Source of the DNA: an uncultured Azospirillum sp.
GTDB taxonomy: Bacteria; Pseudomonadota; Alphaproteobacteria; RF32; CAG-239
Length of the DNA stretch: 10,275 bases
Direction: 5' to 3'
Assembly (NCBI GenBank): GCA_902489675.1
Contig: CABUAP010000031.1
Location: forward strand, 1 to 10,275
How positions within the stretch are numbered: the stretch's first letter is position 1; each line of letters begins with the position of its first letter. The position numbers and the translations under genes are program-made. The notes under the pieces were generated by a model. The model was not told the DNA's origin. It did not search any database and worked only from the letters and a program-made list of their open reading frames with translations. Shown here in pieces: positions 1-6,906 of the stretch.

Positions 1-1499
1 CTACCCATCCCTGCGGTATTTGAGAAAACTGCAAATCGATCGCCGCCGGACGCAATATTGACGTTTTGGAACTCGACGCGGCCTCCCGTACCGGGGTTGA
101 CGACATCCGCGATATTTTGGACGGCGTGCGTTATAAACCGACAAACTGCCGTTACAAAATATATATCATCGACGAAGTGCATATGTTATCAAAAAGCGCT
201 TTCAACGCTTTGTTGAAAACGCTTGAGGAACCGCCGGCTCACGTTAAATTTATTTTTGCCACAACCGAAATCCGCAAAGTTCCGGTAACCGTTTTGTCAC
301 GCTGCCAACGTTTTGATTTGCAGCGTTTAACAATTGAAGATCTGCTGAAACTGTTTAACAAAATTGTCGCGGCAGAAAATTTGAAAGCCGATGACGAAGC
401 TCTGCACATGATCGCGGCAGCGGCAGACGGTTCCGCCCGCGACGGCCTGTCACTGCTTGATCAGGCGATCTCGCTCGGCGGCGGCAAAGTACGAATCGAT
501 ATTGTCAAAGAAATGCTCGGTATGGCCGATCGCGGACAGACTTTTGAGTTGTTTAATTTGATGGTCGGCGGCGATATGCAGGCTCTGTTAGCCAAACTGC
601 AGGAAATGTATAAGAACGGCGCCAATCCGACAGCTATGATCAATGATCTGGTCAATCTGACCCATGCCCTGACCAAAACACTGCTGCTGCCTGGATTTAT
701 CAATGATCCTTCGCTTTCGGAAAACGATCGGAACTTTTTAAAGGAAACTTCCGGCAAGCTAAGTATTGCGGTGCTTTCAAAAATCTGGCAGATGCTGATT
801 AAAGGAATGAACGAGATGCAGACCGCGCCGGTACCGATCGACGCGCTGGAGATGATCTTAATCCGGATCGCATATTCCGCTAATTTGCCCTCTCCCGCCG
901 AAGTGCTGGAAAGCGTAAAAAAAAAATCTGAATTAGGAACACTGCGTCCGACAATTGCGCCGGCCGGGAATTCTCAATCGAATTCTGTTGCCGCTCCCGC
1001 CGCTTACGCGCAGGCGCCGATCCAAACAGCCGTCCAATCAAGCATCAATGCGGCGTTTACCGACATCAACGGGCTGATCAAGCATTTAGAAATCAATAAG
1101 CAGCCGCGGCTGGCCTATGCTCTGCGGCATGATATCGAAGTGATTGAGTTTGCGCCGGGACAGATAAAATTCAAAGCCGCCGATCGGGTCGGTAATGATA
1201 CTTTGGCTGCGCTCAACAAAATACTGGAAGATACTACCGGCGGCAAATGGACACTTGATATTGTTCCGGGCGAAGTTGGCCGCACGGTTGCCGATATCGA
1301 AAACGAGCAGAAAGAAAAAGATAAGAAAAATATTGCCGAAACACCGCTGGTAAAAGCTATTTTGGAAGAATTCCGCGGCGCCAGAATCGAAAATCTGACC
1401 CGCAAAATATCCGCCGAAAATGAAAATGACGGCAATATGGAAAACGAAGAAGACATTTTTAACAATAACAGTGACGACTATTTTAGCAATGAGGATTAA
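1..1499 (+). CDS. dnaX: DNA polymerase III subunit tau/gamma, 5' end missing and an in-frame TGA at 21-23
   Basis: DnaX is the ATPase of the clamp loader that places the beta sliding clamp on DNA; its long tau form also ties the loader to polymerase and helicase. The frame can be read from base 3. It starts inside the zinc module (P-C-G-I-TGA-E-N-C, bases 9-32), followed by LDAASRTGVDDIR, Walker B/DEVH at about 171-182 and the SRC arginine-finger motif at 297-305. The collar domain follows and ends near the A10 run at 917-926, then a Pro/Ala/Gln-rich linker and a tau-type C-terminal domain ending in an acidic, Asn-rich tail. About 70 residues, including Walker A, lie upstream of the window, judged against E. 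coli DnaX. Its TAA is 6 bp before ybaB, in the usual dnaX-ybaB-recR order. Oddities are the TGA at a zinc-ligand position and the homopolymer run, each listed separately. The family call is certain; whether the frame is intact is not. Confidence 0.95.
21..23 (+). other. In-frame TGA at a conserved zinc-binding cysteine position of dnaX
   Basis: Reading the dnaX frame upstream gives codons for Pro-Cys-Gly-Ile, then TGA, then Glu-Asn-Cys. The family consensus is P-C-G-V-C-x-N-C, so TGA stands where the third of four zinc-ligand cysteines (C76 in E. coli numbering) is expected. TGC or TGT differs from TGA by one base. Restarting downstream, for example at the TTG at 66, would remove Walker A and the zinc module and could not give a working clamp loader. 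A base error, a real mutation, or recoding are the options. TGA appears to act as a normal stop for mlaF in this window, which argues against a general code change. Confidence 0.85.
917..926 (+). promoter_or_regulatory. A10 slippery run in dnaX, likely gamma/tau switch
   Basis: Ten consecutive A encode part of V-K-K-K-S. Adding one A during transcription, or a -1 ribosomal shift, gives ATC then TGA (926-931). Losing one A gives CTG AAT TAG (928-936). Either event ends the protein straight after the collar domain, at about 378 residues when the missing N terminus is estimated from E. coli DnaX. E. coli makes gamma by a -1 shift at A-AAA-AAG and Thermus thermophilus by transcriptional slippage on a run of A in dnaX. 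No strong Shine-Dalgarno-like stimulator or close downstream hairpin is seen, so polymerase slippage seems the likelier mechanism. Function is inferred. Confidence 0.6.
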
Positions 1500-1505
1500 A
1501 ATATC

Positions 1506-1826
1506 ATGATGAATATGCAGGGAATTATGAAACAAGCGCAAATGATGCAGAAAAAAATGGAAGAAGCGCAAAAAAAGCTGGCCGAAAGCGAGGTAACCGG
1601 AACCAGCGGCGGCGGTATGGTCAAAGTGACCTTGAACGGCAAATTTGAAACCAAAAAAGTGGAAATTGACAAGAGCCTGGTCAACCCGGAAGAAACAGAT
1701 ATCTTGGAAGACCTGCTGCTGGCCGCTTTTAACGACGCGCAGGGCAAAGTAGACACCATGATGAGCGAGGGGATGAAAGATGTTACCGGCGGGCTCAATC
1801 TCGGCGGGCTTAAGCTGCCGTTTTAA
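1506..1826 (+). CDS. ybaB: YbaB/EbfC-family nucleoid-associated protein
   Basis: A small DNA-binding protein of the YbaB/EbfC family, which forms dimers and coats DNA; the gene almost always sits between dnaX and recR, as here. The 106-residue product is the usual length. It has a Met/Gln/Lys-rich N-terminal helix (MQGIMKQAQMMQKKMEEAQ), then the conserved VTGTSGGGMVKVTLNGK core and a Gly-rich C terminus ending in LGGLKLPF. The start at 1506 lies 6 bp after the dnaX stop, with GAGGAT at 1491-1496 inside the dnaX end as ribosome binding site; the adjacent ATG at 1509 is an alternative start. It is probably co-transcribed with dnaX and recR. The exact role in recombination or gene regulation is not settled for the family. 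Confidence 0.96.
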   Translation: MMNMQGIMKQAQMMQKKMEEAQKKLAESEVTGTSGGGMVKVTLNGKFETKKVEIDKSLVNPEETDILEDLLLAAFNDAQGKVDTMMSEGMKDVTGGLNLGGLKLPF

Positions 1827-1838
1827 GGGGATTTTGAC

Positions 1839-2432
1839 TTGTCCGGACAAGAAATTGAAAAACTGGCAAAAATTGTTGCCAAACTGCCGGCCTTGGGTAC
1901 CCGTTCGTCACGGCGGATTGTTCTGCACCTGCTGAAAAAGCGGGAAACGGCACTGCTGCCGTTGATCGAAGCACTGCAAAATGTGGCGGCTAACGTCAAA
2001 ACCTGCGAAGTCTGCGGCAACTATGATACCTTGTCCCCCTGCTCTGTCTGCTGTTCTGAAAAACGTGACGGACATACGATTTGCGTGGTACAAGACGTTG
2101 CCGATTTGTGGGCTATGGAGAGGGTCGGTTTCTATAAGGGAAAATATCATATTTTAGGCGGCGTGTTATCGGCGCTTGACGGTATTACCCCCGAAGATTT
2201 GAATATTGACAAGCTGCTTGATCGGCTGGGAGAAGAAAATATCAGCGAGGTTATCTTGGCGTTGCCGGCCACCGTTGACGGGCAGATTACTTCTCATTAT
2301 CTGGTCAGCCGCCTGAAAGAAAGCGGCATCAAAATCACGACGCTGGCACAAGGTATCCCGGTTGGCGCGGAACTTGACTATATGGACGAAGGCACCATCC
2401 AGCTGGCGATCAACTCCCGTAAGGAAATGTAA
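1839..2432 (+). CDS. recR: Recombination mediator protein RecR
   Basis: RecR works with RecO (and RecF) to load RecA on SSB-covered single-stranded DNA at gaps. The 197-residue product has the whole family plan: an N-terminal helix-hairpin-helix region (AKLPALGTRSSRRIVLHLL), a four-cysteine zinc finger (CEVC...CSVC), a Toprim domain beginning near ICVVQDVADL and including YHILGG, and the C-terminal AQGIPVGAELDYMDEGTIQLA segment. The start is TTG at 1839. It is the only reasonable start, because the frame is closed upstream by the ybaB stop at 1824-1826, and AAGGGGA at 1825-1831 gives a good ribosome binding site. The gap to ybaB is 12 bp. The family usually has TRLAxG where this protein has TTLAQG, a minor change. 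Confidence 0.97.
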   Translation: MSGQEIEKLAKIVAKLPALGTRSSRRIVLHLLKKRETALLPLIEALQNVAANVKTCEVCGNYDTLSPCSVCCSEKRDGHTICVVQDVADLWAMERVGFYKGKYHILGGVLSALDGITPEDLNIDKLLDRLGEENISEVILALPATVDGQITSHYLVSRLKESGIKITTLAQGIPVGAELDYMDEGTIQLAINSRKEM

Positions 2433-2458
2433 TAAGCTGCGGCAAGGCGGATAAAAAT

Positions 2459-2983
2459 ATGACGTTATTTAAAACAGTGTTCATTTTTTCTTTTACCATC
2501 GCTTTGCTGGCTCCAGACACTGCCGGCGCGGTATCTGCCCGTACTTTTAATTCAATGTATGCGGCAGCTGCCCGCGGCGATGTTCCGGCCTTAAGAGAAG
2601 CGATGCACCGCGGTTTGCGGATAGATTCGCTCAACCGATCGGGTGACACCGGGGTTTGCGCCGCTATCAAAAAAGGCGATTATCAGGCTTATAATTCCTT
2701 TATTCAGGCCGGCGCGCGCGCCAATCCGTCTTGCCTTTCGCGCATCAGCCGCACAAAATATAAAAAATTTATGGATTCCGATAAAATTGTCGTTTATGCC
2801 CGCAATCAATATACGCCGTCGGCCGGCCCCGAAGCACCCGCCAGTTATCATTCTCCTTCCGGTTATGTCGGCAGCCGCCAAATGGGTATTATTCAGCGCG
2901 AGCTGGATTATACCGCCCAAACAGGAAACGCTTATAATTTAATGTATCTGCCGGTTTCTCTGATGTTTTCCTTTTTTCCGTAA
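2459..2983 (+). CDS. Secreted small ankyrin-repeat protein, function unknown
   Basis: The 174-residue product begins with a signal peptide (charged start, hydrophobic stretch at about 5-18, possible cleavage after TAGA at 21-24). Two ankyrin-like units follow at about 31-60 (YAAAARGDVPALREAMHRG) and 62-90 (GVCAAIKKGDYQAYNSFIQAGARAN); these show the A-x-x-x-G-D and L/I-x-x-G-A-x-x-N spacing of ankyrin repeats. The rest is Tyr/Ser/Pro-rich and ends in a hydrophobic tail (LMYLPVSLMFSFFP). It is predicted to be periplasmic or secreted and to bind another protein. It lies 26 bp after recR with AAGG upstream and is followed by a terminator, so it is probably the last gene of the dnaX operon. I do not recognise a named family for it. 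Cys67 and Cys92 could form a disulphide bond. Confidence 0.8.
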   Translation: MTLFKTVFIFSFTIALLAPDTAGAVSARTFNSMYAAAARGDVPALREAMHRGLRIDSLNRSGDTGVCAAIKKGDYQAYNSFIQAGARANPSCLSRISRTKYKKFMDSDKIVVYARNQYTPSAGPEAPASYHSPSGYVGSRQMGIIQRELDYTAQTGNAYNLMYLPVSLMFSFFP

Positions 2984-3019
2984 ATATATTCGCATGGAAG
3001 AAGTATAAATTATCGGCAT

Positions 3020-3045
3020 AAAAAAACCCCGGCATCGGGTTTTTT
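3020..3045. terminator. Bidirectional intrinsic terminator
   Basis: A run of A, then CCC, loop CGGCATC, GGG and six T form a hairpin whose A/T flanks act as the U tract on either strand. It lies 36 bp after the ankyrin gene and can also end leftward transcripts coming from cvpA. It is well placed to separate the two convergent operons. Confidence 0.85.
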
Positions 3046-3054
3046 CATTTATGA

Positions 3055-3186
3055 TTCAAACGCCTTTGTCTGCAAGCGGATGCAGATATTCCGCCCCGAC
3101 CGTCAGGCTGGAGAAGCCTTTTAGACGGGGCAAATATCGTGTGGAAGTTTATTAAGACCTTACAAAAGCCGGGAGGGTTTACCGAA
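3055..3186 (+). ncRNA. ssrS: Structured RNA, 6S RNA-like (putative)
   Basis: This non-coding stretch folds into a long interrupted rod. Outer pairing is TTC-AAAC (3055-3061) with GTTT-acc-GAA (3177-3186). The closing stem is GCCTTTGT (3062-3069) with ACAAAAGC (3162-3169). Then come a large open bubble (3070-3084 against 3139-3161), GATATT (3085-3090) with AATATC (3133-3138), GCCCC (3093-3097) with GGGGC (3127-3131), GTC with GAC, and a terminal AGGCT/AGCCT hairpin with loop GGAGA. Closing stem, central bubble and terminal stem are the layout of 6S RNA, the RNA-polymerase-binding regulator. Short stretches (GCAAGCGG, GATATT, GAGAAGCCTT) recall E. coli 6S RNA. TATGAT at 3050-3055 could be a -10 box giving a start near 3062, without a clear -35. 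At about 110-130 nt it is short for 6S. Strand and identity are inferred; it could instead be the 3' UTR of cvpA on the other strand. Confidence 0.5.
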
Positions 3187-3192
3187 CGATAT

Positions 3193-3873
3193 TTATTCGA
3201 TGGTTTCGATCAACCGGTCAAGGCTTTTCTGTTCCGATTTATCATAACCGACCGACTTATCCTCTTTGACTTCCGTCACTTTCTTTTTCTTTACCTGCGG
3301 CTGGGTCAGTTTTTCAAACAAATCGTCTAAGTCACTGTCCAACTCGACGCCGGGGGCAACCTCTTTTTCAACATTGACCTGCATATGTACCTTGTCGCGG
3401 GTAGACTGCGGGATCAGTTTTTCGATCGGTTCGGCAAAAGAACCGGCCAATTGAAAATACTTCGACTGTTTAAACAGCTCCGGCTGAGTTTTGGGCGGGA
3501 TAATCCAGCCGACCAGTATGTTGAGCAATATAATCAGCAAAAAGGCTCTCAGAATGCCAAAAAACAGCCCCAAAACCCGATCCATACCGCTCAGTTTGCT
3601 GTTGCGTATCTTGCCGATGACAATCGAGGTCAAATAAATCCAGATCACAAAGAAAATAATGAGAATGGTAAAAGCCGAGGCCACAATTGCCATAATTTCA
3701 CTTTCTATATGCGCTTCCATCAGCGGCTGCACATAGGGCAGCAGATAAATAACCGCAACAATCCCCAAAAACCAACCGATAATGGAAAGAACTTCCTTGA
3801 TCAGGCCGCGGTTTAAGGCAATCAGGGCGGAAATTAAGACAATGATTAAAATAACAACGTCCAAACTATTCAT
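3193..3873 (-). CDS. cvpA: CvpA family membrane protein
   Basis: An inner-membrane protein of the CvpA (colicin V production) family, linked in the literature to envelope homeostasis; the molecular activity is not known. The 226-residue product has four hydrophobic segments at about 4-20, 28-46, 59-86 and 100-125. The family signatures are NRG after the first segment and MDRVLGLFFGILRA at 97-110. The C-terminal 100 residues are cytoplasm-like and rich in Lys, Glu and Asp. The start at 3873 has AGGA seven bases upstream, and the gap to the radA stop is 9 bp, so the two are co-transcribed. In many proteobacteria cvpA precedes purF; here no purF follows, and the region downstream is the structured RNA and terminator. 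Confidence 0.92.
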   Translation of the reverse strand: MNSLDVVILIIVLISALIALNRGLIKEVLSIIGWFLGIVAVIYLLPYVQPLMEAHIESEIMAIVASAFTILIIFFVIWIYLTSIVIGKIRNSKLSGMDRVLGLFFGILRAFLLIILLNILVGWIIPPKTQPELFKQSKYFQLAGSFAEPIEKLIPQSTRDKVHMQVNVEKEVAPGVELDSDLDDLFEKLTQPQVKKKKVTEVKEDKSVGYDKSEQKSLDRLIETIE

Positions 3874-3882
3874 GTTTTTGTC

Positions 3883-5256
3883 CTAATTAAACCAGTTAAT
3901 CAGCTTTTGCACATTGCCGATTTCGTGGATATTGATATCAAGATTGTTTTTCTTTTTGTCTTTACTGTATTGCGAAGGGGCAATCGCACTTCTGAAACCA
4001 AGTTTATAAGCTTCCTTCAGCCGCAGATTGGGCTGGCTGACAGCACGGATTTCGCCCGACAGGCCGATTTCGCCGAAAATGACCATATCAGCCGGCAGCG
4101 GACGGTTGGTCAACGAAGAAACAATTGCCATAGCCACCGCCAGATCCGCCGCCGGTTCAGAAATTTTTAACCCGCCGGCAATATTGAGATAAACATCCTG
4201 CGAGCTGAGGTTTAGGCCGCCGCGGGCTTCCAAAACCGCCAATACCATTGACAACCGGCCGGAATCCCATCCGACCACCGCCCGTTTGGGGCTGGAATAG
4301 CCGCTTTGGCTGACCAATGCCTGAATTTCTACCAGCACCGGCCGCGAACCTTCTATACCGGCAAACACGCAAGAACCGGAGATATTGCCCTGCCGTTCGG
4401 CCAAAAACAACGCCGAAGGATTTTCCACTTCTGCCAAGCCTTTGTCCTGCATCTCAAACACACCGATTTCGTCGGTGGCGCCGTAACGGTTTTTGACTGC
4501 CCGCAGAATGCGGAAATGATGACCGCGTTCGCCCTCAAAATAAAGAACGGTATCAACCATATGCTCCAAAACCCGCGGGCCGGCAATTGAGCCTTGTTTG
4601 GTGACATGGCCGACCAAAAACAGCACAAAACCTTTCTTTTTGGCCAATTTGATCAGTTCGTAAGCACAGGCGCGCACTTGAGAAACGCTGCCGGGGGTTG
4701 ATTCTGCCTCTTCCAGATACATAGTTTGGATCGAATCGATTACTACTACCGCCGCGTCGGTTTTTTCCAAAGTGGTCACAATATCCTTAACATCGGTGGC
4801 CGAAGCCAAATTGACCGGCGCCGTTTCCAGCCCCAGCCGGCGGGCGCGGATTTTGACCTGATCGGCCGCTTCTTCGCCCGAGATATAGTAGCATTCCGGA
4901 TGTTCGGGCAAGTTGGCAATACTGGCGCAGGCCTGCAGCAGCAAGGTTGATTTGCCGATGCCGGGATCTCCGCCGACCAAAATGACCGATCCGGGAACCA
5001 AGCCGCCGCCGCAGACACGATCTAATTCGCGAATATTGGTATGCAGGCGTTCAACCGCTTGTGTGGAACCGCTCAAAGACACAAAGTCGAGCAGATTACC
5101 TTTCTTTTTGGGATTAAAATTAGAAAATCCCTCACCGCCGATTTTTTCTTCAACAATAGTATTCCATTCGCCGCAGGCATCGCATTTGCCCTGCCATTTG
5201 GGATAAACGGCACCGCAGTGCTGACAAGCATATTCGCTTCCGTTTTTTTTGGCCAT
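3883..5256 (-). CDS. radA: DNA repair protein RadA
   Basis: RadA (also called Sms) is a RecA-like ATPase that extends and migrates recombination branches. The 457-residue product has the expected order: an N-terminal zinc finger (C11, C14, C25, C28), Walker A GGDPGIGKST (95-104), Walker B ending in VVVIDS (about 170-175), the RadA-specific KNRxG motif and a C-terminal Lon-protease-like domain with GEIGLSGEIRAV. The RadA motif reads KNRYG (255-259) where KNRFG is usual, a conservative change. The start at 5256 is fixed by GGAGGT at 5264-5269, seven bases upstream and inside the end of mlaF. Only one codon (TCA) separates the mlaF stop from this start, in the same frame. Co-transcription with mlaF and cvpA is likely. 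Confidence 0.97.
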   Translation of the reverse strand: MAKKNGSEYACQHCGAVYPKWQGKCDACGEWNTIVEEKIGGEGFSNFNPKKKGNLLDFVSLSGSTQAVERLHTNIRELDRVCGGGLVPGSVILVGGDPGIGKSTLLLQACASIANLPEHPECYYISGEEAADQVKIRARRLGLETAPVNLASATDVKDIVTTLEKTDAAVVVIDSIQTMYLEEAESTPGSVSQVRACAYELIKLAKKKGFVLFLVGHVTKQGSIAGPRVLEHMVDTVLYFEGERGHHFRILRAVKNRYGATDEIGVFEMQDKGLAEVENPSALFLAERQGNISGSCVFAGIEGSRPVLVEIQALVSQSGYSSPKRAVVGWDSGRLSMVLAVLEARGGLNLSSQDVYLNIAGGLKISEPAADLAVAMAIVSSLTNRPLPADMVIFGEIGLSGEIRAVSQPNLRLKEAYKLGFRSAIAPSQYSKDKKKNNLDINIHEIGNVQKLINWFN

Positions 5257-5259
5257 TGA

Positions 5260-6030
5260 TCAGACCTCCACTTTAATCGGCCCTTTTGAGCAGCCGTTGA
5301 TAAACTGGCAGACATAAGGATTGTCGGTCTTATCCATCTCGGCCACCGTTCCCTGCCAAATAATTTTTCCCTGATAAAGCATAGCAATGCGATCGGCGAT
5401 TTTGCGGGCGGAAGCCATATCATGGGTGATTGTCAACGCGCTGGCGCCGAGTTTTTTGACGGAATCGATAATCAGATCATTGATAACATCGGCCATAATC
5501 GGATCAAGCCCGGTGGTCGGTTCATCAAAAAAGATAATTTCCGGCCGAGTGGCCACTGCGCGCGCCAGCCCGACCCGTTTTTGCATACCGCCGGAAAGTT
5601 CAGACGGTGACAAATCGGCCACGTCCGGTCCCAAGCCTACTTGCCGCAGCACCTCAATTGCTTTATCCCGAGCTTGGCGGCGCGGCATTTTTTGATTTTC
5701 GAGCAAGCCGAAAGCCACGTTCTCCCACACGCTCAAGCTGTCAAACAATGCCCCGCCCTGAAACAACATTCCCATTTTGGCATAATGTTTTTCATTTTCT
5801 TTGCGAGAAGCGCCGATTGTTTCAAAACCGTCTATTTTAATTGAACCCGCATCGGGCGTGATCAGCCCCTGAATACATTTGATCAAGACCGATTTGCCGG
5901 TACCCGAGCCGCCGATCACAACCAAAGACTCGCCTTTCTTTATTTTCAGGTCAACTCCGTTCAGCACTCGCTTGCGGCCAAACGCCTTGCGCAGACCGGA
6001 AACTTCTATTTTATTGATTTCTTTATCCAT
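5260..6030 (-). CDS. mlaF: ABC transporter ATP-binding protein MlaF
   Basis: MlaF is the cytoplasmic ATPase of the MlaFEDB complex, which moves phospholipids between inner and outer membranes to keep the outer leaflet asymmetric. The 256-residue protein shows Walker A GGSGTGKS (40-47), the Q-loop at Q91 in MLFQGGALFDSLSVWENV, the signature LSGGMQKRVGLARA (from 145), Walker B IIFFDE (165-170) and the H-loop His193 in THDM. The Q-loop sequence and the QGGALFDSL context are typical of MlaF rather than other importers. It follows mlaE by 19 bp. Its stop is TGA, the only TGA stop among the genes here, and the protein has normal length, so TGA appears to be a true stop. No mlaD, mlaC or mlaB gene is in the window. 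Confidence 0.94.
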   Translation of the reverse strand: MDKEINKIEVSGLRKAFGRKRVLNGVDLKIKKGESLVVIGGSGTGKSVLIKCIQGLITPDAGSIKIDGFETIGASRKENEKHYAKMGMLFQGGALFDSLSVWENVAFGLLENQKMPRRQARDKAIEVLRQVGLGPDVADLSPSELSGGMQKRVGLARAVATRPEIIFFDEPTTGLDPIMADVINDLIIDSVKKLGASALTITHDMASARKIADRIAMLYQGKIIWQGTVAEMDKTDNPYVCQFINGCSKGPIKVEV

Positions 6031-6049
6031 AACTTTTCCGCTCCGTCAA

Positions 6050-6844
6050 CTATTTGGTAAAAATAAGGCCGGTGATAATATAGTTGAAAATAAGGATGAT
6101 GATCGAAGAGGCCACCACCGCGTTGGTTGTCGCTTCGCCCACGCCTTGAGCGCCGCCTTTCGATTTGTAGCCGTTGTAGCAGCCCATTAAAGCAATTACA
6201 AAACCAAATACCGCGGCTTTGATCACACCGGTATAAATATCGATCGGCTGCAGCTCATTGACCGTGGCATTAATATAATTGGCAGGGTTGAAATCGAGTT
6301 GGTAGACCGCCACGATATAGCCGCCGAAAATGCCGATCACATCACCGATCAAAACCAAAATCGGCAGCACGATCACACCGGCCAAAAGCCGGGGCGCCAC
6401 CAGATATTTGTACGGATTGGTCGACAATGTGGACAAAGCGTCGATTTGTTCGGTCACCCGCATGGTACCGATTTCCGCCGCCATTGCCGCGCCGATGCGT
6501 CCGGCCACCATCAAACCGGCAAAAGCCGGCGCCAACTCGCGGGTAACGGAGATCAGCACGACTGAGGCAATTGCGCTTTCTGCGCCGTAACTGGAAAAAC
6601 CGGCGTGTGTTTGCAGCGCGATCACCATACCGGCAAAAATCGTCGTCAATGCCACCACCGGAAGCGAATAAAAACCAATGTTAATAATCTGCCGAAGCAA
6701 AAGCTTGGGATAAAAGGGCGGGGTTACGCAATTGTAAAGCGCTTTGGCAATAAATTCCGAAAGCTCCCCGATGCGGGAAACAAAAACCGCCAGCGGCTTG
6801 CCGAGAGCCCGCAGAAAATTCTCCAGATATCTATGATGTTTCAT
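6050..6844 (-). CDS. mlaE: Phospholipid transport permease MlaE
   Basis: MlaE is the integral-membrane permease paired with MlaF. The 264-residue product has an amphipathic N-terminal region, then membrane segments at about 56-78, 88-100, 146-170, 207-222 and 242-262. The MlaE/YrbE signature lies between the first ones, running from TRELAPAFAGLMVAGRIGAA to EIGTMRVTEQIDAL (about 101-137). ATG at 6844 has AGGA a few bases upstream. It is the first gene of the leftward operon mlaE-mlaF-radA-cvpA, and a TATAAT box lies upstream. In most alphaproteobacteria an mlaD substrate-binding gene follows mlaF; here radA takes that place. Confidence 0.94.
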   Translation of the reverse strand: MKHHRYLENFLRALGKPLAVFVSRIGELSEFIAKALYNCVTPPFYPKLLLRQIINIGFYSLPVVALTTIFAGMVIALQTHAGFSSYGAESAIASVVLISVTRELAPAFAGLMVAGRIGAAMAAEIGTMRVTEQIDALSTLSTNPYKYLVAPRLLAGVIVLPILVLIGDVIGIFGGYIVAVYQLDFNPANYINATVNELQPIDIYTGVIKAAVFGFVIALMGCYNGYKSKGGAQGVGEATTNAVVASSIIILIFNYIITGLIFTK

Positions 6845-6871
6845 CGCTTTTTCCTAAATTTGTTAATCGGC

Positions 6872-6877
6872 ATTATA
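6872..6877 (-). promoter_or_regulatory. Candidate -10 box of the mlaE operon
   Basis: Perfect TATAAT on the minus strand in the 62-bp gap between hprK and mlaE, 28 bp before the mlaE start. The hexamer 17 bp upstream is CTTTCT, a weak -35; a TTGCTT lies 20 bp away. The gap holds no terminator hairpin after hprK that I can see. Confidence 0.45.
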
Positions 6878-6906
6878 TTAAAATACCGCGAACAAGAAAG
6901 CAAGGG

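Noticed and set aside
24..70. Possible SECIS element after the dnaX TGA
   Set aside because: Only short, poorly placed pairings (such as AAAAC with GTTTT) can be drawn; no compact hairpin of bacterial SECIS form is seen.
968..985. GAATTC repeated with a 6-base gap, a small hairpin in dnaX
   Set aside because: It lies about 40 bases after the A10 run, too far for a typical frameshift stimulator, and encodes the ordinary linker of DnaX.
1086..1850. A 254-codon open frame on the minus strand opposite dnaX, ybaB and the recR start
   Set aside because: It is rich in Phe and His with no recognisable domain and lies opposite three well-conserved genes in their natural order; it is a shadow frame caused by codon usage.
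3055..3186. SRP RNA, tmRNA or RNase P RNA as the identity of the structured RNA
   Set aside because: The hallmark sequences of those RNAs (the SRP GGAA loop context, the tmRNA tag coding segment, the RNase P GAAAGUCCGGGC core) are absent.
3139..3330. A 63-codon + strand frame over the structured RNA and the cvpA end
   Set aside because: It overlaps the 3' end of cvpA in antisense, has no ribosome binding site or family resemblance, and the GTG start lies within the RNA fold.
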